A stretch of DNA of 64,000 bases from Bathynomus jamesi (Eukaryota; Arthropoda; Malacostraca; Isopoda; Cirolanidae). A program made the position numbers and the translations under genes. A model generated the notes under the pieces. It did no database searches. It was not told the origin of the DNA and was given only the letters and a program-made list of their open reading frames with translations. The stretch lies in NCBI GenBank assembly GCA_023014485.1, contig JAJOZX010002362.1, positions 493,001 to 557,000 of the forward strand, in the 5' to 3' direction. Below are positions 22,364 to 32,999 of this stretch, one piece after another (the first letter of the stretch is position 1; every line of letters begins with the position of its first letter).

Positions 22364-22393
22364 CTGACGAGGTGTAGCTTTGAATACACGAAA
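22364..22393 (+). ncRNA. Hammerhead-like motif in PLE-B tail
   Basis: CTGACGA (22364-22370), one G, a perfect 5-bp hairpin stem GTGTA/TACAC with an 8-base loop (22372-22389), then GAAA (22390-22393). It lies 74 bases after the GIY-YIG stop. The same motif is on the minus strand of the left arm (19855-19884), and in the tail palindrome at 11.1 kb with a G-U wobble that keeps the stem. Relative to the canonical hammerhead core there is one extra base between CUGANGA and stem II, and I cannot see a clear stem III, so cleavage activity is unproven. Confidence 0.45.
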
Positions 22394-22960
22394 GGCCTTG
22401 GAATCGTTTTTCTTTTTCCTTGTGGGTTTGCAGCATTCATTCATTTCACGTGTTTTATTGTGAAATTCATCCCATATATATATATATATATATATATGAT
22501 CATTTCTGTTATACCTTATTTCCCTATATGAACGAACTTTCGTTACACCCTGTACATATAAACCCAAAGAAATGAAAGGGAGTAGAGCTTTGAACGTATT
22601 TTTATTACACCCTCATCAAACTACAAAAAATAAAAGTTAAAAAGGAATTACAAAAATATTAAAGACAAAAGGGTTATAAAATAATTATAATAAGCCTGAA
22701 AATGTCATTTACATTTCAGTTGATTTAAACAAATCAACTGAAGATCGCGCTACTTGGTTGTTTTATTTCAGGCAGTTTGCGTGGTTTTCGAGCACATTAT
22801 TATGATTATTTTTAACCTGTTTGCTTTTAATGTATTCATGTTCTGCTTTAACTTTATCTTTTTATTATTTCTGCTTGATAAGAAACGTAATAAAAATCAC
22901 ATTTATATATATATATATATAATATATATATATAGATATATATATATATATATATATATA

Positions 22961-24329
22961 CTAGGGGCACTCAATATATTATATTTTGCCCCACCCTTTT
23001 TCATAGGTAAATAATAGGCCATGGGGCTGAAATGTCTTTTGGGCTGTAAGTTTGAACTTTCCGCGCTTCACATAACCGGATTTTTCCAGTTTGAACCTCC
23101 CCTCCTTGTATAAAACCGCTTTTAAACGCCCTTGTATAAAACCGATGGTTAACGCAGTTTCGAAAATGGTGTCTGACAGTGATGTGCGTCGTAAACAGAG
23201 AGCTGTTATCGAGTTCTTAACCGCAGAGAAAGAAACAGTTGGAAATATTCACAAATGTCTACAAAACGTTTACGGAGATGCTGTTGTTGATCGAAGCACA
23301 GTTGGACGCTGGTCTAAACGTGTGAGATCATCGGAGAGAGGGAGAGCCAGCCTCGATGCTGAGCCACGCAGCGGTCGCCCGGCATCGGCTGTGACATCTC
23401 ACACTGTGCAACGTGATAACAGCATCATTCGATCAAATCGGTGCCTCACATACAAGGAGCTATTACTGGAGATAGGAATTAGTGAAGGAAGTGTGAATAC
23501 GATAATTCAGCAACTGGGATACTCAAAAGTGTGTTCACGGTTTGTTTCTCGCGAACTGACTGAAGATCACAAAGCCCAAAGAAAAGAAATTGCTTCTGAG
23601 TCGTTGGTTTGATACGAGACAGAAGGGGATGAGTTCCTTTCACGAATTGTGACTGGGGATGAGACTTGGGTGCACCACTTTGAACCTGAAACAAAACGCC
23701 GATCCATGGAGTGGCATCACGCAGACTCCCCACGCAAGAAAAAGTTAAAAATAGCTCCCTCTGCAGGAAAGGTTATGGCCACCATCTTCTGGGACATGAA
23801 AGTGGTGATTCTGGTGGACAATCAACTCGGAGGCATATATTGCTACCCTACAGAGACTCCAGAGACGTATAAAGCGAGTTCGACCGGAGAGAAAACTGGA
23901 AGACGTCCTTCTTTTGCACAATAACGCAAGACTACACAACAGTTTGCAAACAAGAGAGGCCATCACAAAAATGCGCTTGACTGTGTTACCCCACCCTCCA
24001 TACAGCCCGGATCTGGCACCTTCAGACTTCCATTTGTTTGGTCCAATGAAGGATGCTATTCGTGGAAGAAAGTTTCAGAGTGACGATGAGGTTGTTGAGG
24101 AGGTTAAGAGGTGGCTCCAGCGGAACACAGCGGACTTTTACCAGCAAGGAATAAAGGCCCTTGTTTCGAGGTGGAGGAAAGCTGTAGAAAAGGATGGAGA
24201 CTATGTGGAAAAATAAAAACTTGTAAAAAAGGTATGTACGGTAACTAATTGTGTACAAAATTTCTGGAACTTACCAGGAAATTTGGAAAGAAATAAAAAA
24301 GGTGGGGCAGAATATATTGAGTGGCCCTC

Positions 24330-24331
<2 letters not shown>
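22961..24331 (+). mobile_element. mariner (DD34D type) element, decayed
   Basis: Inverted repeats CTAGGGGCACTCAATATATT and AATATATTGAGTGGCCCTCG in (TA)n bound a 1.37-kb element. The repeat continues inward as ATTTTGCCCCACC(C/T)TTTTT-like sequence. It contains one transposase ORF with a stop and a frameshift, described separately. Confidence 0.9.
23166..24216 (+). pseudogene. mariner transposase, one in-frame stop and one frameshift
   Basis: Starts MVSDSDVRRKQRAVIEFLTA with the paired HTH domain (STVGRWSKRV, SGRPASAV). A TGA at 23610-23612, probably a decayed Arg codon, interrupts an otherwise continuous frame. Next come IVTGDETWVHHFEPETKRRS (first Asp) and a frameshift near 23800-23840. The second catalytic Asp has become Asn (LHNNARLHNS). 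The third region YSPDLAPSDFHLF is intact. The tail ends WRKAVEKDGDYVEK. Loss of the second Asp means it would be inactive even without the other lesions. Confidence 0.9.
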
Positions 24332-24360
<29 letters not shown>

Positions 24361-24388
24361 CAGTAATTAGTGATACCGTACCAGTAAT

Positions 24389-25186
24389 TAGTGATGTACG
24401 ATTTCCAAAATTTACCCGATGCCGATGTCAATACCGATTCTTTGCCTAGATTTAAAAAAAAAATAAATTCCCTTTATACATTTTACTAATATTATGTGAA
24501 AACTTTCAATTTTCATGTTTTTAAATTTCAAATTTTTTAAATGCTTTTCTTTAGCCCACTCCACAATATATAGTATCAGAATTTATTACTCATATATCGT
24601 AGCTAAAGTGATGTTAAATAGTTTTATTATTCTGTGAAATAATAAAATAATCTTATTTTAATTTCATAAATTCAATACCAATATTTAAAAGGTTTTCCTT
24701 ATGTTAAACGAATTTTCTTTCTTCAACAATGTAAACACCAACAAAATTTTTCATTAAAATTTCAATGCCCTGGTGGTCTATTTGAATAAAAAAAAAATGG
24801 ACATGCAATTTGGGTTTAATATAAAATTATAAAGTAAAATTTAGTATAGAATTATTATTAATAAAGAGTCGGAGATTACAGTGTTTATAATATTTAGAGA
24901 TTAACTAGTTAGAGAAAATGTAAATTTATGGGCGACTTAACTTAAGTTTTGCCTTTTTCGTGAATGCAAAAATTTGTTATATAATTACACTTTGAAATGA
25001 GTATAAATTATCATAAATAGTGGGTTTTTTTTTTTGCATGTTCAATTTTCTACAAATACAGGTTTGTTTTGTAATGAAAATTTTAAAATTTCAAAGAATC
25101 GGTAAGAGAATCGGCTAAATTTGGCTACTGCTGATGCCAAAAAAAATTGACGATTCTGCCGATGCCGATTAATCGGCACATCACTA
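24389..25186. mobile_element. Non-autonomous hAT-like element, copy 2
   Basis: Ends TAGTGATGTACGATT and AATCGGCACATCACTA are inverted, and imperfect 8-bp flanks (CCAGTAAT and CTAATAAT, 6 of 8 alike) suggest a hAT-style target duplication. The AT-rich inside is collinear with copy 1 (11649-12546). No ORF. Confidence 0.75.
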
Positions 25187-26070
25187 CTAATAATTCGGCA
25201 CCTCAATTGAACATAAAAGATTAAGCTCAGAGGAAATTGACCGAATCCTTTTTAATTGAAAATATTAATAATTTTAACAATGATAAAGGTAGTTTTTACA
25301 CCAATTAATTTTTAAAATGAAGTTTTTGCCCGAGACGTCATTTTAAATCTTTCCCGCACCACTTTCATGAGGTTCATGTGCCATTCTTTCCCTGTAAATT
25401 TTATTTCAGTTTAGTTTCCTTACCTGAACGAAGAGTACATCTCGAAAAGCTTCGTAATTTTTAAAGCGTTATTTTTTTTTAATTTGTATTTTTTTACTTT
25501 ACTTTACTTTATATATACTATATCGGGTGGGCAAAAAAAAAGGGAGACCTCGAACTTTGGCTGTAAAGTCCAAAGTTATGGTCAGATTTCAATATTTTTT
25601 CACACCCCACAACTAAGTAAATTTCCTATACGATGAGCGATTTCAAAGAAAACTAATGAAAATTCCGGATTTATTGAACATTTCTTTATGCCACTGGAAA
25701 TTTTCCATTTACACTACTACTGCATTGTCGGGTCGGCAAAAAAAAAAGGGAGACCTTTTAAATCCTTCAAATCTCGGCAAATACGATACATAGAAAAATG
25801 AAATTTTAGTATGTTAGTACTAGGTAGGTAATTTTATGGTTTGTGTGCCATCTTTTAGCATTTTAGCTGAGAAATTGGATTTATGGCGAATATTCCAGAA
25901 AAGTCTTGCGATAATTAAAGCGATTTTAATTAACGTAAGCCAACTGCAGGAGGTTTCGACAAGCTTCTCAAAAAAATCGATAAAACAGGAGATGCTAAAA
26001 CGAAAAGATGGCATAAAAAAACATAAAATTACGTAGTACTAACATACTAAAATTTTATGGTTCTATGTAC

Positions 26071-27226
26071 CAGGGTTTCTTTCCCGGGATCGCGGGATCC
26101 CGGCTGTTTTTATTGGATTTGAAAATCCAGGGAATTGGACAAATATCCCGGGAAATCCAGGAATTTTAAAATGACTTAATTTATTTTTTATTGATTTATT
26201 TGTTTTTTCTTTTGTTAGTAGAAGGCTCTTGGGTAGAATTAAAGAAAACTGCATAATATTTACCACATTTTATTCTACTTTTCTGCTTTCTTAAATGAAC
26301 ACCTACTAGCATTAGCAACCGAGAGCAATCTAAAAGTGGGCCCGTATGCCAAAAACTGGCCGAGGGAATGTCGCTAGCGCTGCGTATAATACAAGGAACT
26401 GAGTCTCAGTATATTATCTAGCGATCGCAGGCACTCATCTTGCTCAGAGTTTAAGCAAGCATTTGAAGCAAGAACTGCAGTTATTCGAGACAATAGGGAA
26501 CAGAACTTCAAACATTATGAATTTATTTGATGCACTGAAAACCATTCCGCCAACCTCTGTGGAATCAGAAAGAGCTTTTTCTGCAGCAGGTTTATTTATC
26601 ACCAAGTTGAGAACTCGTCTTAGTGATAGAAGTATCGATTCTTTGTTTTTTAAGAAGCTATTTTAAAAATGTTGATTGACTCTCTAAATATTTTAAGATA
26701 AATATTTTAAGATAAATATTTTAAGATAAAATATTTTAAGATAAAAGGATGAAATTATTTTTTCTAATGAAGTTTATTTTATTTTTATTTTTTGTATTGG
26801 CTAAATATTTTAAGATAAAATATGTTGAGATAAAAGGTATAAATTATTTTTTTGAATGAAGTTTCTTTTGCTTTTTCTTTTTTTATTTGCAAATGCACTT
26901 AATCATAATTAAAGGAATATAATATTTTAGCCTTTTATTTGTCCCCTGCAGATGAATAGCATGATAAATATTATGTTTAATAAATAATAAATAGCTACCA
27001 CTGATTGGTAAACTCAATTCAAGTATTACAATGCAAAAGTGGTCATCTAGGCATAAGTAATTGGTTATCCCAATTCTAAAAGGGTATTTTATCACTGAAC
27101 AATAAAAAAAATTACCGTTCTCTTAAATATACAACCATTTCCTGGATTTCCCGAGAACCCGGAAATTGGCTTCATTTTTCCGGGAATTCCCGGGATGAAG
27201 AAAGCTGCATATAAGGAGAAACCCTA
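26071..27226 (+). mobile_element. hAT element with perfect 8-bp target duplication
   Basis: CTATGTAC at 26063-26070 is repeated exactly at 27227-27234. The termini CAGGGTTTCTTTCCCGGG and the CCGGGAATTCCCGGG...AGAAACCCTA side are inverted. It keeps only a C-terminal transposase piece plus AT-rich sequence, including several copies of TATTTTAAGATAAA (about 26690-26830). It inserted into the foldback element above. Confidence 0.9.
26463..26666 (+). pseudogene. hAT transposase C-terminal dimerisation domain fragment
   Basis: The text PPTSVESERAFSAAGLFITK, then RTRLSDRSIDSLFFKKLF, is the hallmark of the hAT C-terminal dimerisation domain. Only about 67 residues remain before the stop. The zinc finger and DDE parts are missing, so this is a deletion derivative. 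Confidence 0.9.
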
Positions 27227-27493
27227 CTATGTACCGTATTTGCCGAGATATGAAGGATTTAAAAGGTCTCCCTGGTTTTTGCTGACCCGACAATACAGTA
27301 GTAGAGTAAATGGAGAATTTCCTGTGGCATAAAGAAATGTTCAATAAATCCGTAATTTTCATTAGTTTTCTTTGAAATCCGCTCACCGTATAGGAAATTT
27401 ACTTAGTTGTGGGATGTGAAAAAATATTGAAATCTGACCATAACTTTGGATTTTACAGCCAAAGTTCGAGGTCTCCCTTTTTTTTTTCCCACC

Positions 27494-27496
<3 letters not shown>

Positions 27497-27560
<64 letters not shown>
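27497..27560. repeat. (TA)n microsatellite
   Basis: About 64 bases of TA joining the foldback element and the next transposon. Confidence 0.95.
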
Positions 27561-27565
<5 letters not shown>

Positions 27566-28775
27566 GGTGAGTCAAAAGTCTCCATACATAGGCAAAATGG
27601 TCATGATAAATAAATGATTATTTATTTTTTATTTTTTTGCAGGTGATGTGCAGATATGCCTTTGTCCCAAGAAGAGCGTATAGAGATCATTCTTCTGGCA
27701 GGATCAGGAAGCTGTCGCAAGGTTGCCAAGGATTTTAACAGGAGACACGCCCCCGGCACGCACATCACACACGACACCGTTGCCAAACTCATTGAGAAGT
27801 TCAAGAAGACTGGAAATGTTGCAGACCAACCGAGAAGTGGCCGTCCACGAACAGCCACCGATGAAGGCACAGCGACCATGGTGCTGGCAGCGTTTGCAAA
27901 GAGTCCCCAAAAAAGCACTCGACGGATGTCTGCCGAATGCGGTGTCAGCCAAAGGAGTATCGTCCGCATTATGAAAGAGCACAGATGGCATCCATACAAA
28001 ATGCAAATGTTGCAGTATCTTAGCGAAGACGACCCGGACAGGCGGCTGGAATTCTGTGAATGGGCAAGAGCAAAAGTGGACTAAGACACGGAGTTCTCGG
28101 CTGGCATCCTGTTTTCAGATGACGCCAACTTTTATGTTCATGGAGAGGTTAATCGTCAAAACGTACGTTATTGGAGTGATGACAACCCGCACTGGATGAG
28201 TCCCTCAAAGACGCAAGGCGCTGGAAAAGTGATGGTGTGGTGCGGGATATGGGGCAACACAATTGTTGGTCCTTTTTTCATTGACACCAATCTGAATGCT
28301 GAAATGTATCTAAACATGCTGCAAGACACAGTTATGCCGTCTCTGCTGAACGAGGACGGAGGATTTCCAGCGTACTTTCAGCAAGACGGGGCGCCACCCC
28401 ATTACGGTATCTGCGTGCGCCAGTGGCTGGATCAGCAGTTTCTGGGTCACTGGATTGGCCGCCGTGGTCCCGTGGAGTGGCTTCCGAGATCCCCAGACCT
28501 CACCCCCCTTGATTTTTACTTGTGGGGGCACTTGAAGGCCATGGTGTACCAGGTGAAAATACAAAACACGGACCACCTAAAGGAACGCATTCATGATGCG
28601 TGTGCACGCATAACACCAGACGTGTTAACGCGCGTTTGCTATGACTGGGAGGAACGCATCCGTATGTGCATTCAGTGTAATGGTGCCCACATAGAGCATA
28701 TTTTGTGACTTACAAGTGATTGCATAATAAAGTGACCATTTTGCCTATGTATGGAGACTTTTGACTCACCCTGTG
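27561..28775 (+). mobile_element. Nearly intact DD41D-type Tc1/mariner element
   Basis: 1215 bp with inverted ends CACAGGGTGAGTCAAAAGTC then TCCATACATAGGCAAAATGG, and TA on both sides (27559-27560 and 28776-28777). The transposase fills most of the element. It is the best-preserved Tc1/mariner copy in the window and so the likely youngest of its type here. Confidence 0.93.
27656..28708 (+). pseudogene. DD41D transposase, 350 codons with a single stop
   Basis: The reading frame is continuous from MPLSQEERIEIILLAGSG to HIEHIL except for one TAA at 28082-28084 (codon 143). The N-terminus holds two helix-turn-helix segments (SCRKVAKDFNRRH; THDTVAKLIEKFKKTG) and the RSGRPRTATD linker. Catalytic residues: Asp 155/156 in LFSDDANFYVHG, Asp 244 in QQDGAPPHY, and Asp 286 in SPDLTPLDFYLW, with 41 residues between the last two. 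The stop lies between the DNA-binding and catalytic halves. A single-base change or a sequencing error could account for it. Confidence 0.92.
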
Positions 28776-28819
28776 TATATATATATATATATACAGTATA
28801 TATATATATATACAGTATA

Positions 28820-28858
<39 letters not shown>
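28776..28858. repeat. (TA)n tract with TACAGTA interruptions
   Basis: TA alternation broken by TATACAGTATA twice. It separates two DD41D elements. Confidence 0.9.
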
Positions 28859-28864
<6 letters not shown>

Positions 28865-29523
28865 GTCTATAAATGATTACCCTGATTAAAGCATGCTATA
28901 ACTTTTAAATAAACACTCGTATTCAAACACAGTTTTAATCATAAGTAGATAAACATACAAAGTTTTGATACATAGTTAATGAACTTAATAAGCTCCCACA
29001 TGTGCACCCCTAGTGGCACGTAAAATGTCTAAACGGTATTCACACTCACGCCACACATTTTCCAACATTTGTGGGTTAACTGTTGCAATTGCATCCTTAA
29101 TGCGTTCTCGCAATGTCCTGATATCTGGAACAACTGTTGCACTGTCTGGTGATCTTGGGGGCCATGGGATTGGCCCGTCCCTGCCAATCCATCGATTTGG
29201 AAGTGTTGCGTCGAGAGTTTCACGAACAACATGCGCCCAATGAGGGGGTGCCTCATCTTGTTGGAAGAGGACAGTTGGCTGCCTGTCCTGCAGCTGGGGG
29301 ATGGCGTAATTGGTGAGCATATCCAGGTACACAGTTGCAGAAACAGACATTTTACGACATTTTACGTGCCACTAGGGGTGCACATGTGGAAGCTTATTAA
29401 GTTCATTAACTATGTATCAAAACTTTGTATGTTTATCTACTTATGATTAAAACTGTGTTTGAATACGAGTGTTTATTTAAAAGTTATAGCATGCTTTAAT
29501 CAGGGTAATCATTTATGGACACC

Positions 29524-29525
<2 letters not shown>
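28859..29525 (-). mobile_element. DD41D element with 165-bp inverted arms and internal deletion
   Basis: Ends GGGTGTC(T/C)ATAAATGATTACC, and the inverted match extends about 165 bp into the transposase 3' end (GTGCACCCCTAGTGGCACGT appears in both arms), so both termini are 3' ends. The minus-strand fragment 28985-29350 has FQQDEAPPHW, RWIGRDGPIPWPPRSPDS, then jumps to VVPDIRTLRERIKDA: the LTPLDFFLWG segment with the third Asp is deleted in frame. Non-functional. Confidence 0.88.

Positions 29526-29592
<67 letters not shown>
29526..29592. repeat. (TA)n microsatellite
   Basis: About 64 bases of TA. From 29593 to 30584 there is AT-rich sequence in which I recognise no gene or element. Confidence 0.95.
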
Positions 29593-29594
<2 letters not shown>

Positions 29595-30584
29595 ACATGT
29601 CTTTAAACTTTCTTTTTTTTGTGTAAGAAAATGTACAATTTGGAGGGCTGTAACACGGGCAAACAGTGAGAAAATTTCAGTCCAGTTTACTTCTTTCCTC
29701 AGGATTTCTTTGTTCACTTCCGAACGGTTTCAGTAAAGACTCAGTATTAAGATGAGAGACTACATGTTTTACCCCCTTCTTTTTATTTAATTACACTTAA
29801 TCACAGTGAAATTTTAAAGAAAAAAATTAATTTTCTTCAACTCGAAAATTTCAAGAAAACTTACAGAAGAATAGTTAAAGCAGAGAATCGTATATATAAC
29901 ACCACTGGACATTCGATCAGGTCGAAGAAAGCTCTTTGAATGATTCGCGGTCCTTTTAAAACCTTGCAAAAGAGGGTCCACATTCCGATCAAACTGACAA
30001 TGAAGGATTGTTAGAACTCATTAACAGGGCAAATTTAATGACACTTTAGAGTTTACAAATGCGATGAAGATTCAGCAACGAAAATTGGGAATTTTTTTAC
30101 TAAATAAAGACAAAACTAATTTATAACAAGATCCGAGAGTCCGCTCAATTTTACGTCAACGTTTTTCTCTTCGGCCATCTAGTGTTTGGATGGGGAACCA
30201 AATTACCCGCGAATAAACGTCATCAACTTAAATTACATTTTAATATTTATTATTATATACTTTAATAAAAGGTTAACCAAAGTTATAACTAAATATAAGA
30301 TCAGTAAATAAATTAAGCATATAGGCTTGCATTTTTTTTTAAGATTAATCCGGTAACATTCAGTTTTCAATAATATACTACTAGATTATGCATTATGCAA
30401 GTAAAACGTGTAAAACTTAGTTCGCACTTCAAACGCTAGGTCGCGAGTATCTAATATTCATTTGGCGGGATAACGCACTAAATAACAGAACATATTATTA
30501 GTTTCGTATCTTGTCATATATATAATCTTTGGTATCAATTAATTTCTTGCTAAAGGTTCTGAGGAACTCTAAACTTACTGTATA

Positions 30585-31319
30585 CGAGGTCTGTTCAAAA
30601 CGTATCCGGACAGGGTGTTTATTTTTAGAACAAAGTCACGCTTGGAGTTGTGACCGTGTTAAACATGTCTCTGCAAGTTGAGACAAGTTGACTGATAGGG
30701 TTGTATTTCATTCTGTAACGTCATTCCACTGTGATGAGACGATAAAGTTAAACGTGTTTTGTTTCGCGGCGATTTCTTCATGTTACTCGTTTTTTTTTAC
30801 TGTGAAGGTGTTGTGCACCATGACTATGTTCCACAGGAACAAACAATCGACAACGAATTTTGCATTGAAGTTTTGAGACGTCTACGTGAAGTAGTTCGGA
30901 GGAAACGGGCGCAGGCGGAAGTGGGAGTCCAGAGACTGGATGCTTCATCACGATAACACGCCATCTCACTCGTCGCAACTTGCCGGCAATTTTTGGCCAA
31001 AAACGCTACCCCCTAAACACAGCAGCCTTCATATTCGACAGATTTGGCGCCATGCGACTTTTTTGTTTCCGAAGCTCAAACAAACCCTGAAAGGACACCG
31101 ATTCGATGATATTGAGACCATCAAAAGAAATTCGACGGACCAGCTTTTGGCCATTCTGAAAAGTGCTTTCGAAAAATGTTTTCAACAGTGGCAGGATCGT
31201 TGGGCAAAGTGTGTGGCTTCAGAAGGAGCGTACTTTGAGGGAGATTAAACCCCAAACCCCGTAAGTACCATATTCTGTCCATAATCGCATCAGTCCGGAT
31301 ACATTTTGAACACACCTGG
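30585..31319 (+). mobile_element. Deleted mariner (DD34D type) element
   Basis: Ends CGAGGTCTGTTCAAAACGTA (then TCCGGA) and their diverged complement, with TA borders. The plus strand keeps a C-terminal piece at 30940-31248: LHHDNTPSHSS (second Asp), a frameshifted SPDLAP region, LFPKLKQTLKGHRFDDIETI, and CFQQWQDRWAKCVASEGAYFEGD. The N-terminal half is largely deleted. Confidence 0.88.
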
Positions 31320-31728
31320 TATAATTAAATGCGATATTGATTTTATAAAAAATTTTATATCGGGTTTTTAAACAAGGCACAAGCAACTGAAACGAAGTGA
31401 TACAAACATAATTTAAGATTACTGAAATCACTTAGTGGAAGTGAAGCTAAACTTCAAATGAGTATATGGTCACGTGATTTTCTCATGTTTTATATGTGGT
31501 TCTATGGGACCTGCAGAGAACCGCATGTAAAACACACATAAAATGTGGTTATTTATTCATATTCGGATCTGAACTGTCTTTCATGATAACTTATGTGGCT
31601 ATTAAGCGTAACTTTAAAAACAAAATAAAAAAAAAATCCTGATAAAAGCAGAAACTTCTGTAATATGAAGTAAAGAAACTTAAACTAAAGGGGTATATGA
31701 GCGATTTTACCATACAACCTAATATATA
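31320..31728. other. AT-rich spacer, no recognised feature
   Basis: Contains a short inverted ATTTTC/ACATGTTTTATATGTGG... region around 31470-31550 but no gene. Confidence 0.4.
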
Positions 31729-32103
31729 CAGAGTGTCCCATAGATCCGGTCTCATAGGAAAATTTATTTTAAATTAAATTTACGAAAGTAATACATTAGA
31801 ACTAAAACAAATGTTCAAAATGATGTTTTGTTTCGGACCTTTTTTTGTTGCGGGTCGAATAACACGCAATAGCTAATTTGGAAGTGAGTTATACTCCTGA
31901 GAAAAAGGCTTCCCGAGGTCTTTTCCTCACGAGTGTAACTCATTTCCATATTATTATCACCTGCGTTATTATACCTGCAACAAAAAAAAAAGGTCCCAAA
32001 ACAAGACATCAATTTGAACATTTGTTTTAGTTCTGATGTTTTACTTTTGTAAATTTAATTTAAAATAAATTTTCCTGAGACCGGACTCATGGGGACACCC
32101 TCT
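31729..32103. mobile_element. Foldback MITE, 375 bp
   Basis: Inverted arms of about 130 bp from CAGAGTGTCCCATAGATCCG to its diverged complement, sharing AAATTTAATTTAAAAT and ACAAATGTTCAAA blocks. A second inner hairpin GAGTTATACTCCTGAG.../...CTCACGAGTGTAACTC is present. No coding. Ends resemble Tc1/mariner-type MITEs. Confidence 0.82.
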
Positions 32104-32999
32104 ATATATATTTCAACCCGTTTTTCAATGTTTTTGACATTTAATTTTCTATGCACACTTTCTCTCTGAAAGCAACAAATATTTTCTAAACAAACTCATT
32201 TACGTATCATTTGATGTCATAATTACGTGGATAAAATAAGTGTAAAAAAAATTCTGACATATGATGTTATAATATATATATATATATAATATATATATAT
32301 ATATATAGTCATGCGGTTTGCTTCTACAAAGCTTCAATTTAATATTTAGGAGAAATCCAATGACAAGGAGGAATGTAAATGCCATGAAATGTCTTCTTTA
32401 ATGCGCAACGTTTCGAGCAATACGCTCATCATCAGGCTAGATAATAACAATATAAAATTAGAATCAATAAATAAATGTGAACAAGACAAAATAATTTCTA
32501 TAAAACCTATTCATTAAAAGCAAATTTTAAAAAGACTAAAAGAAGAGGGTTAAATTCAAAGTTATAAAAATTTACATATAAAATTACAAGAAATTTAAAA
32601 AGCTATTTTTAAATTACATATAGTAAATTTGAAATTAGTACACTGGAATAATTAACACTAATACAATGGAATAATTAACACTACGAACCTTTCAATGCTG
32701 GTTCCGAGGCACGAGTAATTTAAAACAAAACAAAACAGGAAACAAGCTATGGGTTGGGCGGTTGGAGAGTTATAAGTTAGGGGAGGGGGGATTATAAAAA
32801 ATTGGGGAGGGGGGAGGGGGGATTATAAAAAATTTAGAGGGACAGCTGAGGAATCCACGTTTAGAGAAGGGGTCAATGTTTTAATATAAAGAGATTCCAA
32901 AATTCTAAGTGAGTTAGGACAAGAATTACAACCGAGAATTTTTAAAATTATCTAAAGTGACATCAGTTTACATTTTATACTATGTTCCCGAATACTAGA

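Larger units (their letters stand above)
19814..22481. mobile_element. Head-to-head dimer of Penelope-like element family B
   Basis: A 2.67-kb palindrome. The minus-strand arm (19814 to about 21127) and plus-strand arm (about 21145-22481) are about 98% alike and both lack the 5' half of the element. The left arm runs 37 bases further (through reverse transcriptase motif A, SLFTKVPVDD) and those 37 bases form the unmatched spacer. Both outer ends are the element's 3' tail (GGCCTTTCGTGTATTC and beyond). (TA)n lies on both sides. PLEs move by target-primed reverse transcription using an RT plus a GIY-YIG nuclease. Confidence 0.93.
25523..27496. mobile_element. Foldback element with about 270-bp arms, interrupted by a hAT element
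   Basis: TA on both sides. Arms begin TCGGGTGGGCAAAAAAAAAG and share GAGACCTCGAACTTTGGCTG, CACCCCACAACTAAGTAAAT and TTGAACATTTCTTTATGCC blocks. A second GGTCGGCAAAAAAA motif lies inside the left arm. Inner sequence ATTTTAGTATGTTAGTAC and its complement (about 25802 and 26034) is also inverted. The hAT at 26071-27226 split the right part. No coding of its own. Confidence 0.85.
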
